The translations under genes were made by a program, and so were the position numbers. Of a stretch of 64,000 nucleotides of DNA, positions 54,449 through 62,461 are shown piece after piece. Origin of the DNA: Desulfuromonadales bacterium (GTDB taxonomy: Bacteria; Desulfobacterota; Desulfuromonadia; Desulfuromonadales; JAGXHI01); NCBI GenBank assembly GCA_024636295.1, contig JAGXHI010000028.1, positions 85,565 to 149,564 of the forward strand, given 5' to 3'. Positions within the stretch are counted from its first letter, which is position 1; the number at the start of each line of letters is the position of its first letter. Below the pieces are notes generated by a model, which saw only the letters and a program-made list of their open reading frames with translations, was not told the origin of the DNA and did no database searches.

Positions 54449-54730
54449 CTGCAATACCAAAAACAGAAGAAACATAGCCGCTGCGCTCCTCCGTATTTCG
54501 CGAAAGAGTTTCTTCCACTTGTTTTATAAGGTGGAAATGTTTTAATCCTTATTGGAAGGATAGGACGCGATGAGATTAGTGCTTTGATAGCAACCAAAAT
54601 GCGTTACCTGTTGTCTTCACAGCGTGCATGGGCATCCTTTTTTATTTATTTTGGTAAAAGCTGCCAAGTCTTTTGGAACCCCGAAAACCATGAAAGAATC
54701 TCAGTTCGAGGGGGCTCATCCTTCGGCAGC

Positions 54731-54763
54731 GGCTCACCGATTTTCCCTGGTGAGCCTTTTTTT
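54731..54763 (+). terminator. orphan intrinsic terminator
   Basis: GGCTCACC/GGTGAGCC stem (8 bp, 10-base loop) followed by seven T residues. There is no recognisable gene between the previous terminator (54448) and this one, so it may end a small non-coding transcript of up to ~280 bases. The remaining part of the 54388-55062 gap holds a promoter for the next gene. Confidence 0.8.
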
Positions 54764-54883
54764 GCGATCTTTTCTTTTTCTTGACGACATTCGGGATGGC
54801 GACGACGTCTTCAAGGAGGAAGCGACGGGCGACTTATCAACCCCTAACCGCCTATTTTATAGCGCCTTTTTATCTAACTCCAA

Positions 54884-54911
54884 TTGACAAGAGCGCCTGA
54901 CGGGTTAGATT
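54884..54911 (+). promoter_or_regulatory. sigma-70-type promoter for the GT4/debranching operon
   Basis: Perfect -35 TTGACA (54884-54889), 16-base spacer, TAGATT (54906-54911), about 150 bases before the glycosyltransferase ATG. Confidence 0.65.
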
Positions 54912-55062
54912 ATTCATAATTTCCGCCGGCAGAAGCCAACCGAACACCTGCCGGGGGAAATTATGGAAAGCGTCTTCGGCGTCCTCCAGAATCTGCTGCA
55001 GCTGCTGTGGCTGAATCTTTTCCGGCAAATTTCGGGAGGGAAACCACTGGAAAGGTTAAAAG

Positions 55063-56154
55063 ATGAAAATCGCGCAGGTTGCTCCCTTATATGAAAGCGT
55101 TCCACCTAAAATGTACGGGGGAACGGAACGGATCGTCTCCTACCTTACCGAGGAGCTGGTGGCACAGGGACATGAGGTAACGCTTTTCGCCAGCGGAGAT
55201 TCCATTACGAGGGCAAGGCATATAGCCCCATGCCCTGTCTCCCTTCGCCTCGACGGCAGGTGCATCGACCAGATGGCTCATCATACTCTTCTGCTGGAGC
55301 AGGTTTTCCAGCAGGGATATCAGTTCGACATCATCCATTTCCACATAGATTATCTGCATTTCCCCCTCTCCCGCCGACACCTCTTCCCCCATATCACCAC
55401 TCTTCACGGCCGACTGGACATCCCCGACCTGGAGCCCCTTTACAACGAGTTCGAGGAAATCCCGGTGGTATCCATTTCCCTCGCCCAGCAGCGCCCTCTT
55501 CCCCACGCAAACTGGGCGGGGAATGTTTATCACGGATTGCCCCCGAACCTTTTTACACTGCAGGATAAACCAGATGGATATCTGGCTTTTCTGGGTCGCA
55601 TCTCGCCGGAGAAAAGGCTGGACCGGGCCATTCAGATCGCGGAAATTTCAGGTATCCCCCTCAAAATCGCAGCAAAAATCGATCGAGTCGACCAGGATTA
55701 TTTTTCGGCTGAAATCCGTCCTCTTCTCAATAACCCGCTGGTGGAATACATCGGAGAAATTGACGACGCAGCAAAAGGAGAATTTCTCGGCAAAGCCCAA
55801 GCGCTCCTCTTTCCCATCGATTGGGAAGAACCCTTCGGACTCGTCATGATTGAGGCGATGGCCTGCGGAACCCCCGTTATCGCCTTCAGGCGCGGCTCCG
55901 TGCCCGAGGTAATGGTCGAGGGCGTTACGGGTTTTATCGTGGATGGCCTGGAAGATGCTCTCACGGCCGTCAACAAGGTTCACGAACTGAACCGCAGGCA
56001 ATGTCGACAGGTTTTCGAAGAGCGTTACACCGCTGACCTCATGGCCCGGAATTATCTGGCGATTTACGAGGAAACTATCGCCGCCGCCCAATTCCACCGT
56101 CCGGATTTCCCGGGAAGCAAGCCCCTTGGTGAGGAGGTCCTATGGAGGAGGTAA
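55063..56154 (+). CDS. GT4-type glycosyltransferase, paired with a debranching enzyme
   Basis: Family 4 glycosyltransferase, 363 residues. N-terminal MKIAQVAPLYESVPPKMYGGTERIVSYL, then IIHFHIDYLHFPL and TTLHGRLD in the acceptor half. The donor half starts YLAFLGRISPEKRLDRAIQIA and has LFPIDWEEPFGLVMIEAMACGTPVIAF with the E-x7-E motif (EPFGLVMIEA). GGAAAGG precedes the ATG. It overlaps the start of the amylo-alpha-1,6-glucosidase gene by 13 bases. Such pairs are common in deltaproteobacteria and suggest a role in alpha-glucan or sucrose-like metabolism, not in the surface polysaccharide. Donor unknown. Confidence 0.9.
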   Translation: MKIAQVAPLYESVPPKMYGGTERIVSYLTEELVAQGHEVTLFASGDSITRARHIAPCPVSLRLDGRCIDQMAHHTLLLEQVFQQGYQFDIIHFHIDYLHFPLSRRHLFPHITTLHGRLDIPDLEPLYNEFEEIPVVSISLAQQRPLPHANWAGNVYHGLPPNLFTLQDKPDGYLAFLGRISPEKRLDRAIQIAEISGIPLKIAAKIDRVDQDYFSAEIRPLLNNPLVEYIGEIDDAAKGEFLGKAQALLFPIDWEEPFGLVMIEAMACGTPVIAFRRGSVPEVMVEGVTGFIVDGLEDALTAVNKVHELNRRQCRQVFEERYTADLMARNYLAIYEETIAAAQFHRPDFPGSKPLGEEVLWRR

Positions 56155-58307
56155 TACAAATCGAGGACCGCTACTATATTCTGGCGACCTCGGCTCTTGC
56201 AGACGATCGTACCCGGGTCTTGAAGGAGGGAGAGACCTTTGCCGTTTTCGACTGTCATGGAGATATCCTGTCCGTGGGGATGGGCGAGGAGGGTATTTAT
56301 CACGAGGGCACGCGCTATCTCAGCGGCATGGAACTGAGGTTGGGTCAGGTTCGGCCCCTTCTTCTGGGTTCCACCATCAATGAATTCAACGAGCTTCTGG
56401 CAGTGGATCTGATGAATCCCGATTTTCTCACCGAAAATGGAGACAAGGTCCACCGCGACTCCGTTCATATCTTCCGCTCCAAATTCCTCTGGTCCGCCAC
56501 CTGCTTCGAACAACTTCGGATCACCAATTTCAGTCTCCACCCGGTTAATCTGCCCCTGACGATCTCTTTCCGGACCGATTTCGTCGACATCTTCGAAGTA
56601 CGGGGGATAAAGAGGGAAATCCGGGGGACGCTTCTTGAACCTTCGGTGCAAAGAGGAACGGCAACACTCGCCTACAAGGGGCTGGACGGCCAGACCCGGG
56701 CCACCCGTCTGGTCTTTTCCCCCGAACCGGACAGCCTCACCGGCTTACGGGCCGATTACCGGATTTTGCTGCAGCCCGGACAGGAAACGACCCTTGGCCT
56801 GACCATCACCTGTCTGTCTCCCCAGGCGCCGCCGCCTGTCGTCTCTTATCGCTCGGCACTTGGCCAGATGCAAAAAAATCTGGAGAAAAGACGCGGGCAA
56901 TGCTGCGAAATCGAAACTTCCAACGAACAGTTCAACCAGTGGCTGACCCGCTCCTATGCAGACCTGCAGATGATGCTTACCGAGACGCCCCACGGGCTCT
57001 ATCCTTACGCGGGAGTGCCATGGTTCAGCACCGCCTTCGGCCGGGACGGCCTGATCACCGCCTTCGAATCCCTCTGGGTCTGTCCCGACATAGCCAGGGG
57101 AACACTGGCGTATCTGGCGGCCACCCAGGCCACGGAGATCGACAGGGATCAGGAGGCAGAGCCGGGGAAAATCCTGCATGAAACGCGCAAGGGCGAAATG
57201 GCCGTGCTGCGGGAGATTCCTTTCGGCCGCTATTACGGCAGCGTGGACTCCACTCCCCTTTTCGTCTGCCTGGCCGGCGCCTATTACGATCGAACGGGAG
57301 ATGTTCCCTTCATCCAGTCCATCTGGTCCAACATCAGAAAAGCCCTGGAATGGATGGATACTTACGGCGACCTCGACAACGATGGCTTTCTGGAATATTC
57401 GCGGCAATCAGAGGACGGGCTCCTTCAGCAGGGATGGAAGGATTCCTGCGACTCGGTTTTTCACGCCGACGGCGCCTTCGCCGAGGCGCCCATCGCCCTC
57501 TGTGAGGTCCAGGGTTACGCTTACGAGGCCCGGATTCGCGGAGGAGATCTGGCTGAAATTCTGGGAGAACCGGAACTTGCCGCTGAACAGCGACATAAAG
57601 CGGAAAAACTGCGTATCCGTTTCCAGGGCGATTTCTGGTGCGAAGAAATTTCCACCTATGCCCTGGCCCTGGATGGGGCGAAAAATCCTTGCCGCGTTCG
57701 CTCTTCAAATGCGGGGCATTGCCTCTTCAGCGGCATTGCCGCACCCGAACATGCCGGCCGTCTTGGGGATCTTCTTCTCTCGGAATCCTTCTTCACCGGC
57801 TGGGGCGTTCGAACGCTCGCAGCCGGGGAACCTCGCTACAATCCCATGTCCTATCATAACGGGTCGATCTGGCCTCACGACAACGCCCTGATCGCCGCGG
57901 GTTTGGCTCGGTACGGTTACACCGAACATGCCCTGAAAATCATGGACGGGCTGTTTCAGACTTCCATCGCAGTGGATCTGCACCGCCTTCCCGAGCTCTT
58001 CTGCGGTTTTCGCGCCCGTCCGGGCCTGGGTCCGATTCTTTATCCCCTTGCCTGTTCCCCTCAGGCGTGGGCCACCGCTTCTGTTTTTATGGTTCTGCAG
58101 TCCGCTCTTGGCCTGGTTATCGATGGAAAACGAAACGTACTGAGCTTCCGCTATCCTATGCTGCCCAGGACGCTGGAAGAGGTCCGTATTCGGAACCTGC
58201 AGGTGGGGAGCGGTAAGGTCGACATGGCCCTCAGACGCTACGAGAGCGATGTCGCCGTAAATGTTCTTCATCGGGAAGGTCCGGTGGAAGTGCTGGTGAC
58301 CAAATAA
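56142..58307 (+). CDS. amylo-alpha-1,6-glucosidase (glycogen-debranching type, GH133-like)
   Basis: Debranching-type glycoside hydrolase of 721 residues. The N-terminal ~230 residues form the GDE_N-like beta domain (ILSVGMGEEGIYHEGTRYLSGMELRL). The (alpha/alpha)6 barrel follows with PYAGVPWFSTAFGRDGLITAFESLW, EPGKILHETRKGEMA, YYGSVDSTPLFV, QGWKDSCDSVFHADG and MSYHNGSIWPHDNALIA, the blocks that carry the catalytic acids in this group. It removes single alpha-1,6-linked glucose stubs from glycogen-like polymers in the cytoplasm; no signal peptide. The ATG lies in the end of the preceding GT4 gene. Downstream is the minus-strand tRNA-Gly unit. Confidence 0.92.
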   Translation: MEEVIQIEDRYYILATSALADDRTRVLKEGETFAVFDCHGDILSVGMGEEGIYHEGTRYLSGMELRLGQVRPLLLGSTINEFNELLAVDLMNPDFLTENGDKVHRDSVHIFRSKFLWSATCFEQLRITNFSLHPVNLPLTISFRTDFVDIFEVRGIKREIRGTLLEPSVQRGTATLAYKGLDGQTRATRLVFSPEPDSLTGLRADYRILLQPGQETTLGLTITCLSPQAPPPVVSYRSALGQMQKNLEKRRGQCCEIETSNEQFNQWLTRSYADLQMMLTETPHGLYPYAGVPWFSTAFGRDGLITAFESLWVCPDIARGTLAYLAATQATEIDRDQEAEPGKILHETRKGEMAVLREIPFGRYYGSVDSTPLFVCLAGAYYDRTGDVPFIQSIWSNIRKALEWMDTYGDLDNDGFLEYSRQSEDGLLQQGWKDSCDSVFHADGAFAEAPIALCEVQGYAYEARIRGGDLAEILGEPELAAEQRHKAEKLRIRFQGDFWCEEISTYALALDGAKNPCRVRSSNAGHCLFSGIAAPEHAGRLGDLLLSESFFTGWGVRTLAAGEPRYNPMSYHNGSIWPHDNALIAAGLARYGYTEHALKIMDGLFQTSIAVDLHRLPELFCGFRARPGLGPILYPLACSPQAWATASVFMVLQSALGLVIDGKRNVLSFRYPMLPRTLEEVRIRNLQVGSGKVDMALRRYESDVAVNVLHREGPVEVLVTK

Positions 58308-58349
58308 GGCCTGCAGGTCGAAAGTGGTGAATATGGCGAGGGCTGAAGC

Positions 58350-58382
58350 AAAAAAAAGAGGCCGGATATTTATCCTGGCCTC
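58350..58382 (-). terminator. intrinsic terminator of tRNA-Gly
   Basis: Minus strand GAGGCC-AGGAT...ATCC-GGCCTC stem (one unpaired base) followed by eight T residues, nine bases after the tRNA 3' end. It may also stop read-through from the converging debranching gene only weakly. Confidence 0.85.
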
Positions 58383-58390
58383 TACTATTA

Positions 58391-58465
<75 letters not shown>

Positions 58466-58586
58466 TTGAATCGTTGTATTGTCAAGCGCGGATATTAATA
58501 CCAAAACACCCCAGGCAAGTCAACAGAAAATCGGCCGAAAAATCCCTCTGAAATTCCCAACATTGAGTGTCCATCCGGAAACAACT

Positions 58587-58725
58587 GCAGTTTTCGATCT
58601 GGAAACGAGCAATTTTTCGCAAGGTCAAGGAAACCAAGGATTTGAGCGGAGGCGTAGTACTTTACGCCGCACAATCAAATTCGAGGGTTGACGCGGAGAT
58701 TGCGGAAAAGGGCCGTTTCCGGACG
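58587..58725 (+). repeat. dispersed intergenic repeat, copy A (first of a tandem pair)
   Basis: First of two tandem units of about 123 bases; it also has the extra leading GCAGTTTTCGATCTGG that copy C has. Contains GGCGTAGTACTTTACGCC (6-bp stem) inside the GGATTTGA...TCAAATTC core. Differences from copies B and C are scattered point changes and one-base indels. Confidence 0.85.
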
Positions 58726-58852
58726 AAAACGAGCAATTTTTCGCAAGATCAAGGATCCAAGGATTTGAGCGGAGGCGTAGTACTTTACGCCGCACAATCA
58801 AATCCGCGGATTGACGCAGAGATTGCGGGAAAGGGCCGTTTCCGGACGAAAA
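58726..58852 (+). repeat. dispersed intergenic repeat, copy B (second of a tandem pair)
   Basis: Second tandem unit, offset 123 bases from the first at the core. The palindrome 58761-58805 is perfect at its ends (GGATTTGA/TCAAATCC), with the inner GGCGTA/TACGCC stem, followed by a TCAAATCCGCGGATTGA near-palindrome. The unit ends directly at the pgsA stop codon. Confidence 0.85.
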
Positions 58853-59440
58853 CTATCTAGCGATAACCCGGAAAAACTTGACGAGGTAGTCGCCCCCGGA
58901 CCAGAGGGTCAGTGCAAAGGCGATCCAGAAGAAAAAAATGCCTGCATTGTGCATGGAAGCATGGAATAATTCCCATCTCATCCCGAACAGCCAATAATAG
59001 TCGTAATGCAGAAGGAGGGCGATCAGGGAGACCATCTGAAAAATGGTCTTGTGTTTCCCAAGGTCGCTTGCGGAGATCACGATTCCCTCGGCAGAGGCGA
59101 TGGACCGCAGACCGGTCACCGACATTTCCCTGGCGAGAATGAGAAAAACCGCCCACGCAGGAAGCCTCCCGAGGGGAATCAGCATGATCATCGCACCCAT
59201 TATAATCAGCTTGTCCGCCAGAGGGTCGAGAAATTTTCCCAGAACCGTGATGATTCCCCACTTGCGCGCCAGCCACCCGTCCAGCCAGTCCGTAATGGAC
59301 GCCAGTGAAAAAACGAGCGCAGCCCAGAAGCCGGCCGTACGGCTTTCGAACATGAGAAGGACAACGATAACAGGGATGGCGGCGATCCTGCCGAGGGTCA
59401 GAAGATTTGGAAGATTCAGCAACCGCGGCTGTGTATTCAT
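58853..59440 (-). CDS. pgsA: CDP-diacylglycerol-glycerol-3-phosphate 3-phosphatidyltransferase
   Basis: CDP-alcohol phosphotransferase, 195 residues, forming phosphatidylglycerol phosphate in the inner membrane. The family motif D-G-x2-A-R-x8-G-x3-D-x3-D is complete in WLDGWLARKWGIITVLGKFLDPLADKL. N-terminus LNLPNLLTLGRIAAIPVIVVLL is typical for PgsA, and about four to five hydrophobic segments are present. The ATG overlaps the stop of the lytic transglycosylase gene (ATGA), so they are co-translated. A dispersed repeat begins right at the 3' end. Confidence 0.93.
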   Translation of the reverse strand: MNTQPRLLNLPNLLTLGRIAAIPVIVVLLMFESRTAGFWAALVFSLASITDWLDGWLARKWGIITVLGKFLDPLADKLIIMGAMIMLIPLGRLPAWAVFLILAREMSVTGLRSIASAEGIVISASDLGKHKTIFQMVSLIALLLHYDYYWLFGMRWELFHASMHNAGIFFFWIAFALTLWSGGDYLVKFFRVIAR

Positions 59441-60000
59441 GCGCCTTCTCCGGCATCCCGGTATTGCTGAAGATATCTTTTGACCTTCTCGATATAGGAC
59501 TTTGTCTCGGCAAAAGGCGGAACGCCCCCGTGATTGCGAACGGCGCCGGGACCTGCATTATAAGCAGCAAGGGCCAGTTCCAGATCTCCCTTGAAATTGT
59601 CCAGCATAAGGCGCAGATATCGACTTCCTCCGCGAATATTCTCTTCCGGATTCCAGGGGTCTCCAACGCCCATGTCCCGGCTCGTCTCGGGAATCAGCTG
59701 CATGAGACCCATGGCGCCTTTCGTGGAGAGAGCCCGGGGATTGAAATTGCTCTCCACCTTGATAACCGCCCGAAGCAAGGCCTCGTCCAGATTGAAAAGG
59801 GAGGCATAGCGGCTTATCAGTTCGCCGACCCCGGAACGTCCTCCGGATTCCTTCCGGTAATACTGGAATCGGGAATCCGTAGGAGTATTGGTAAAATGGA
59901 CATTTCCATTCTCGTCGATGTACCTGTAGATATCCCCTGATGCAGGAGCCACAAATCCACATAGAAGGAATATCATGAAAAAAGGGAGGAAAAACCTCAT
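59437..60000 (-). CDS. secreted lytic transglycosylase (SLT domain) with DUF4124-like N-terminus
   Basis: Peptidoglycan lytic transglycosylase, 187 residues. The signal peptide ends near APASG, followed by a short DUF4124-like stretch (DIYRYIDENGNVHFTNTP), then the SLT domain: LLRAVIKVESNFNPRALSTKGAMGLMQLIPET with catalytic Glu83, ENIRGGSRYLRLMLDNF and LALAAYNAGPGAVRNHGGVPPFAET. Acts in the periplasm, cleaving the glycan strands. AAAGGTG precedes the ATG, and a good promoter lies just upstream. First gene of the unit with pgsA. Confidence 0.93.
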   Translation of the reverse strand: MRFFLPFFMIFLLCGFVAPASGDIYRYIDENGNVHFTNTPTDSRFQYYRKESGGRSGVGELISRYASLFNLDEALLRAVIKVESNFNPRALSTKGAMGLMQLIPETSRDMGVGDPWNPEENIRGGSRYLRLMLDNFKGDLELALAAYNAGPGAVRNHGGVPPFAETKSYIEKVKRYLQQYRDAGEGA

Positions 60001-60023
60001 AATTCACCTTTCGACGCCCTCGG

Positions 60024-60052
60024 ACTATATCCCAAAACCCCCGGTATTTCAA
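60024..60052 (-). promoter_or_regulatory. sigma-70-type promoter for the transglycosylase-pgsA unit
   Basis: Minus strand TTGAAA (60052-60047), 17-base spacer, TATAGT (60029-60024), about 20 bases before the ribosome site and ATG at 60000. Confidence 0.65.
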
Positions 60053-60075
60053 CCTGTTTAGGTGTGGCAAATTTC

Positions 60076-60104
60076 TTGACAATATCACCGGGGGCCGGGA
60101 TAAT
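60076..60104 (+). promoter_or_regulatory. sigma-70-type promoter for nadB
   Basis: TTGACA (60076-60081), 17-base spacer, GATAAT (60099-60104). Predicted transcription start near 60111, giving a leader of about 40 bases before the nadB ATG. It is divergent from the promoter at 60024-60052, with only 23 bases between the two -35 boxes. Confidence 0.72.
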
Positions 60105-60149
60105 GGCCTTTTAAATCGCACTCCCACCTTTTACGCATCGGTCTTTTTC

Positions 60150-61748
60150 ATGAAAATTACCTCCGATTTTCTCGTTATCGGCAGTGGCATCGCCGGACTT
60201 TCCTTCGCCCTGAAAGTTGCCGATCATGGTACGGTTTCCATTATTACCAAGCGGGAAATTTCCGTCACCGCCACCGATCTTGCCCAGGGTGGAATCGCCT
60301 CGGTGTTCTCCGAGGAGGACTCCTTCGATGAACACGTACGGGATACCATGGTGGCCGGGGCGTTCCTCCCCCACGAGGATGTGGTGCGCATGGTTGTCGA
60401 GGCTGGGCCAGGCGCCATTCAAGACCTCATCAATTGGGGCGTCCAGTTCACTCGGAAAGAGGACGGCGCCTACGATCTGACCCGCGAGGGAGGCCACAGC
60501 AGAAGGCGCATCCTTCATGCCCACGACGCCACAGGGAGGGAAATCGAACGAGCGCTCGTGGAGGCGGTAAGGTCCCATCCTAATATCACCATCTACGAAA
60601 ATCATGCCGCAGTGGACCTTATAACCGAGGCAAAAGTCCGAAAACGCCGAGTTCAACCTAATCGCTGCCTAGGTGCGTACGTGCTGGATGTGGAGCAAGG
60701 CGTGGTGCTTACCATCGGCGCCCGAATCACCATTCTGGCCACGGGAGGCGCCGGGAAGGTATATCTTTACACCTGCAATCCCGATGTTGCCACAGGAGAT
60801 GGGGTAGCCATGGCTTACCGCGCCGGGGCGGCAGTCGCGAATATGGAATTCATGCAGTTCCACCCGACGACCCTTTTCCATCCCCATGCAAAATCCTTTC
60901 TTATTTCGGAGGCGGTCCGTGGAGAAGGCGCCATCCTTCGCCGCAGGGACGGAACGGCCTTCATGGAAAGCTACCACCAATTGAAGGATCTGGCGCCCCG
61001 GGACATCGTCGCACGCGCCATTGACAATGAAATGAAAAAATACGGGGACGACTGCGTTTTTCTGGACATCACACATCGCGGCCCTGACTACATCCGTGAG
61101 CGGTTTCCGAATATCTACCAGACCTGCATGTCTTTCGGAATCGACATGACCAGCCAGCCTATTCCGGTCGTGCCTGCGGCGCATTACCTGTGTGGGGGCG
61201 TTCGGGTGGACTTGTGGGGTGAGTCGGAAATCCGCAATCTGTTCGCCATCGGCGAAGTCTCCTGCACAGGCCTTCACGGGGCCAACCGTCTGGCCAGCAA
61301 CAGCCTGCTCGAAGGAATCGTCTTCGCCGATCGCGCGGCCGAACGCTCACTCGTGCGCCTCTCTGATGAACCGATCCCCTACCCTCCCATCGAACCATGG
61401 GATCCCGGCAGCGCGCGGAACAGTGACGAAGAAGTCGTCGTGGCCCACAACTGGGACGAAATACGCCGATCCATGTGGAATTATGTCGGCATCGTCCGCT
61501 CCAATAAGCGTCTCGTGCGGGCTCTTCGACGCATCCAGATGGTTCAGGAGGAAATCACCGATTATTATTGGGACTTCTACATCACTTCGGATCTCATCGA
61601 ACTCCGGAACATCACCACAGTGGCCGAGCTCATCGTCCGTTGCGCCCTGAAGCGCCATGAAAGCAGGGGGCTGCATTACACAATTGATTATCCGAAGACC
61701 GACGATGTGCGCTGGAAGAAGGATACCATCGTCAGAAAAACCTTCTGA
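60150..61748 (+). CDS. nadB: L-aspartate oxidase
   Basis: FAD enzyme of de novo NAD synthesis making iminoaspartate, 532 residues. Signatures: DFLVIGSGIAGLSFALKVA (FAD ADP-site), TATDLAQGGIASVFSEEDS, GGHSRRRILHAHDATGREIE, FLISEAVRGEGAILRRRDG, DITHRGPDYIRERFPNIY and AAHYLCGGVRVDLWG, with GANRLASNSLLEGIVFADRAAE near the C-terminal third. In anaerobes fumarate would be the electron acceptor; the protein is related to fumarate reductase flavoproteins, but the SSGG-like and helical C-terminal features fit NadB. nadA and nadC are not in the window. ATG at 60150 lacks a strong ribosome site. Confidence 0.95.
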   Translation: MKITSDFLVIGSGIAGLSFALKVADHGTVSIITKREISVTATDLAQGGIASVFSEEDSFDEHVRDTMVAGAFLPHEDVVRMVVEAGPGAIQDLINWGVQFTRKEDGAYDLTREGGHSRRRILHAHDATGREIERALVEAVRSHPNITIYENHAAVDLITEAKVRKRRVQPNRCLGAYVLDVEQGVVLTIGARITILATGGAGKVYLYTCNPDVATGDGVAMAYRAGAAVANMEFMQFHPTTLFHPHAKSFLISEAVRGEGAILRRRDGTAFMESYHQLKDLAPRDIVARAIDNEMKKYGDDCVFLDITHRGPDYIRERFPNIYQTCMSFGIDMTSQPIPVVPAAHYLCGGVRVDLWGESEIRNLFAIGEVSCTGLHGANRLASNSLLEGIVFADRAAERSLVRLSDEPIPYPPIEPWDPGSARNSDEEVVVAHNWDEIRRSMWNYVGIVRSNKRLVRALRRIQMVQEEITDYYWDFYITSDLIELRNITTVAELIVRCALKRHESRGLHYTIDYPKTDDVRWKKDTIVRKTF

Positions 61749-61888
61749 AAGGCTGACGCCAACCATATGCGAACCTGGCGCCCTTCCTCGTAGCCGGGCT
61801 CTCCGCATTCGTGGTGAGAGCATCTGGCTTGGAAGGTACCAACCATGGACAACAGTTTTTTGAAATATTCCGAGGGAGGACACACATC

Positions 61889-62161
61889 TTGACCATCGAT
61901 CAGATCCGAATAGAGATTGACCGCCTTGATGACGAGCTGCTTCGCATCTTTAATCGCCGTGCTTCACTCGCCCTGCAGATCGGAGAAATCAAAAAGGAGC
62001 GCGGTTTGGCCGTCTACGATCCGAATCGGGAAAAACTCATATTTGACAGGATGAAAGCGGCCAATCCCGGCCCTCTGGAGGACAGCGCCATTGTGCGCCT
62101 TTTCGAAAGGGTCATCGACGAAAGCAGGCGACTGGAAAGGCTTCGGACGAAAGGAATCTGA
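61889..62161 (+). CDS. monofunctional AroQ-type chorismate mutase
   Basis: Small all-helical chorismate mutase (AroQ, CM_2), 90 residues, turning chorismate to prephenate for Phe and Tyr. Sequence: TIDQIRIEIDRLDDELLRIFNRRASLALQIGEIKKERG (helix 1 with Arg and Lys that hold the ligand), then YDPNREKLIFDRMKAANPGPLEDSAIVRLFERVIDESRRLE (helices 2-3). A TTG start at 61889 has GGGAGGA eight bases upstream; the longer ATG frame from 61811 reads into a non-matching region. It is followed after two bases by a small gene of the DAHP-synthase FXD type. There is no fused prephenate dehydratase or DAHP synthase. Confidence 0.9.
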   Translation: MTIDQIRIEIDRLDDELLRIFNRRASLALQIGEIKKERGLAVYDPNREKLIFDRMKAANPGPLEDSAIVRLFERVIDESRRLERLRTKGI

Positions 62162-62163
62162 AC

Positions 62164-62373
62164 ATGCTTGTGATCATGAAGAAAAGCGCCACGGAGGAGA
62201 ATCTCCAGGATATAAAGCAATATCTTGTGGACAGAGATTACGATTTTCACCAGTCCACTGGAGCCAATCGAATTATCATCGGCGTCATCGGGGATACCGC
62301 GTCGATCGACCAGTCCGAGCTTCGCGCACTGCCCGGAGTGCTGGAGGTTTTCAAAATACCAGAGGAGGCATAG
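62164..62373 (+). CDS. free-standing DAHP-synthase FXD-like (ferredoxin-like) domain
   Basis: Short protein of 69 residues. It matches the N-terminal ferredoxin-like regulatory domain of type I-beta DAHP synthases (as in the Thermotoga enzyme): MLVIMKKSATEENLQDIKQYLVDRDYDFH, then GANRIIIGVIGD (family pattern G-x2-R-T-V-I-G-I-I-G-D) and ALPGVLEVFKI. The catalytic TIM barrel is absent: the frame stops after the domain and a terminator follows at once. AAAGGA lies eight bases before the ATG; it is co-transcribed with the chorismate mutase. It might act in trans on a separate DAHP synthase or on the mutase, which is inference; a truncated relic is the alternative. Confidence 0.8.
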   Translation: MLVIMKKSATEENLQDIKQYLVDRDYDFHQSTGANRIIIGVIGDTASIDQSELRALPGVLEVFKIPEEA

Positions 62374-62404
62374 GCGGGAAAGAGCTAATCCTGGAAGTCG
62401 ATTT

Positions 62405-62449
62405 AAAAAAAGAGAGCCCCGGACGAAGCATCCGGGGCTCTCTTTTTTT
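62405..62449 (+). terminator. strong bidirectional terminator between convergent units
   Basis: A-run, AGAGAGCCCCGGA, 7-base loop, TCCGGGGCTCTCT, T-run. A perfect 13-bp stem flanked by A and T runs serves both the chorismate mutase/FXD unit and the CoA-transferase unit. Confidence 0.93.
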
Positions 62450-62461
62450 CTTTCCGAGATT

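Noticed and set aside
54624-54887. 87-codon plus-strand frame
   Set aside because: Runs through a strong intrinsic terminator and resembles no protein.
58587-58852. CRISPR-like array
   Set aside because: Only two long diverged units without spacers, and no cas genes nearby.
58567-58860. 97-codon plus-strand frame through the tandem repeats
   Set aside because: Not listed as a gene: no ribosome site, no known domain, and the unit recurs in intergenic space. Kept as a question in the repeat finding.
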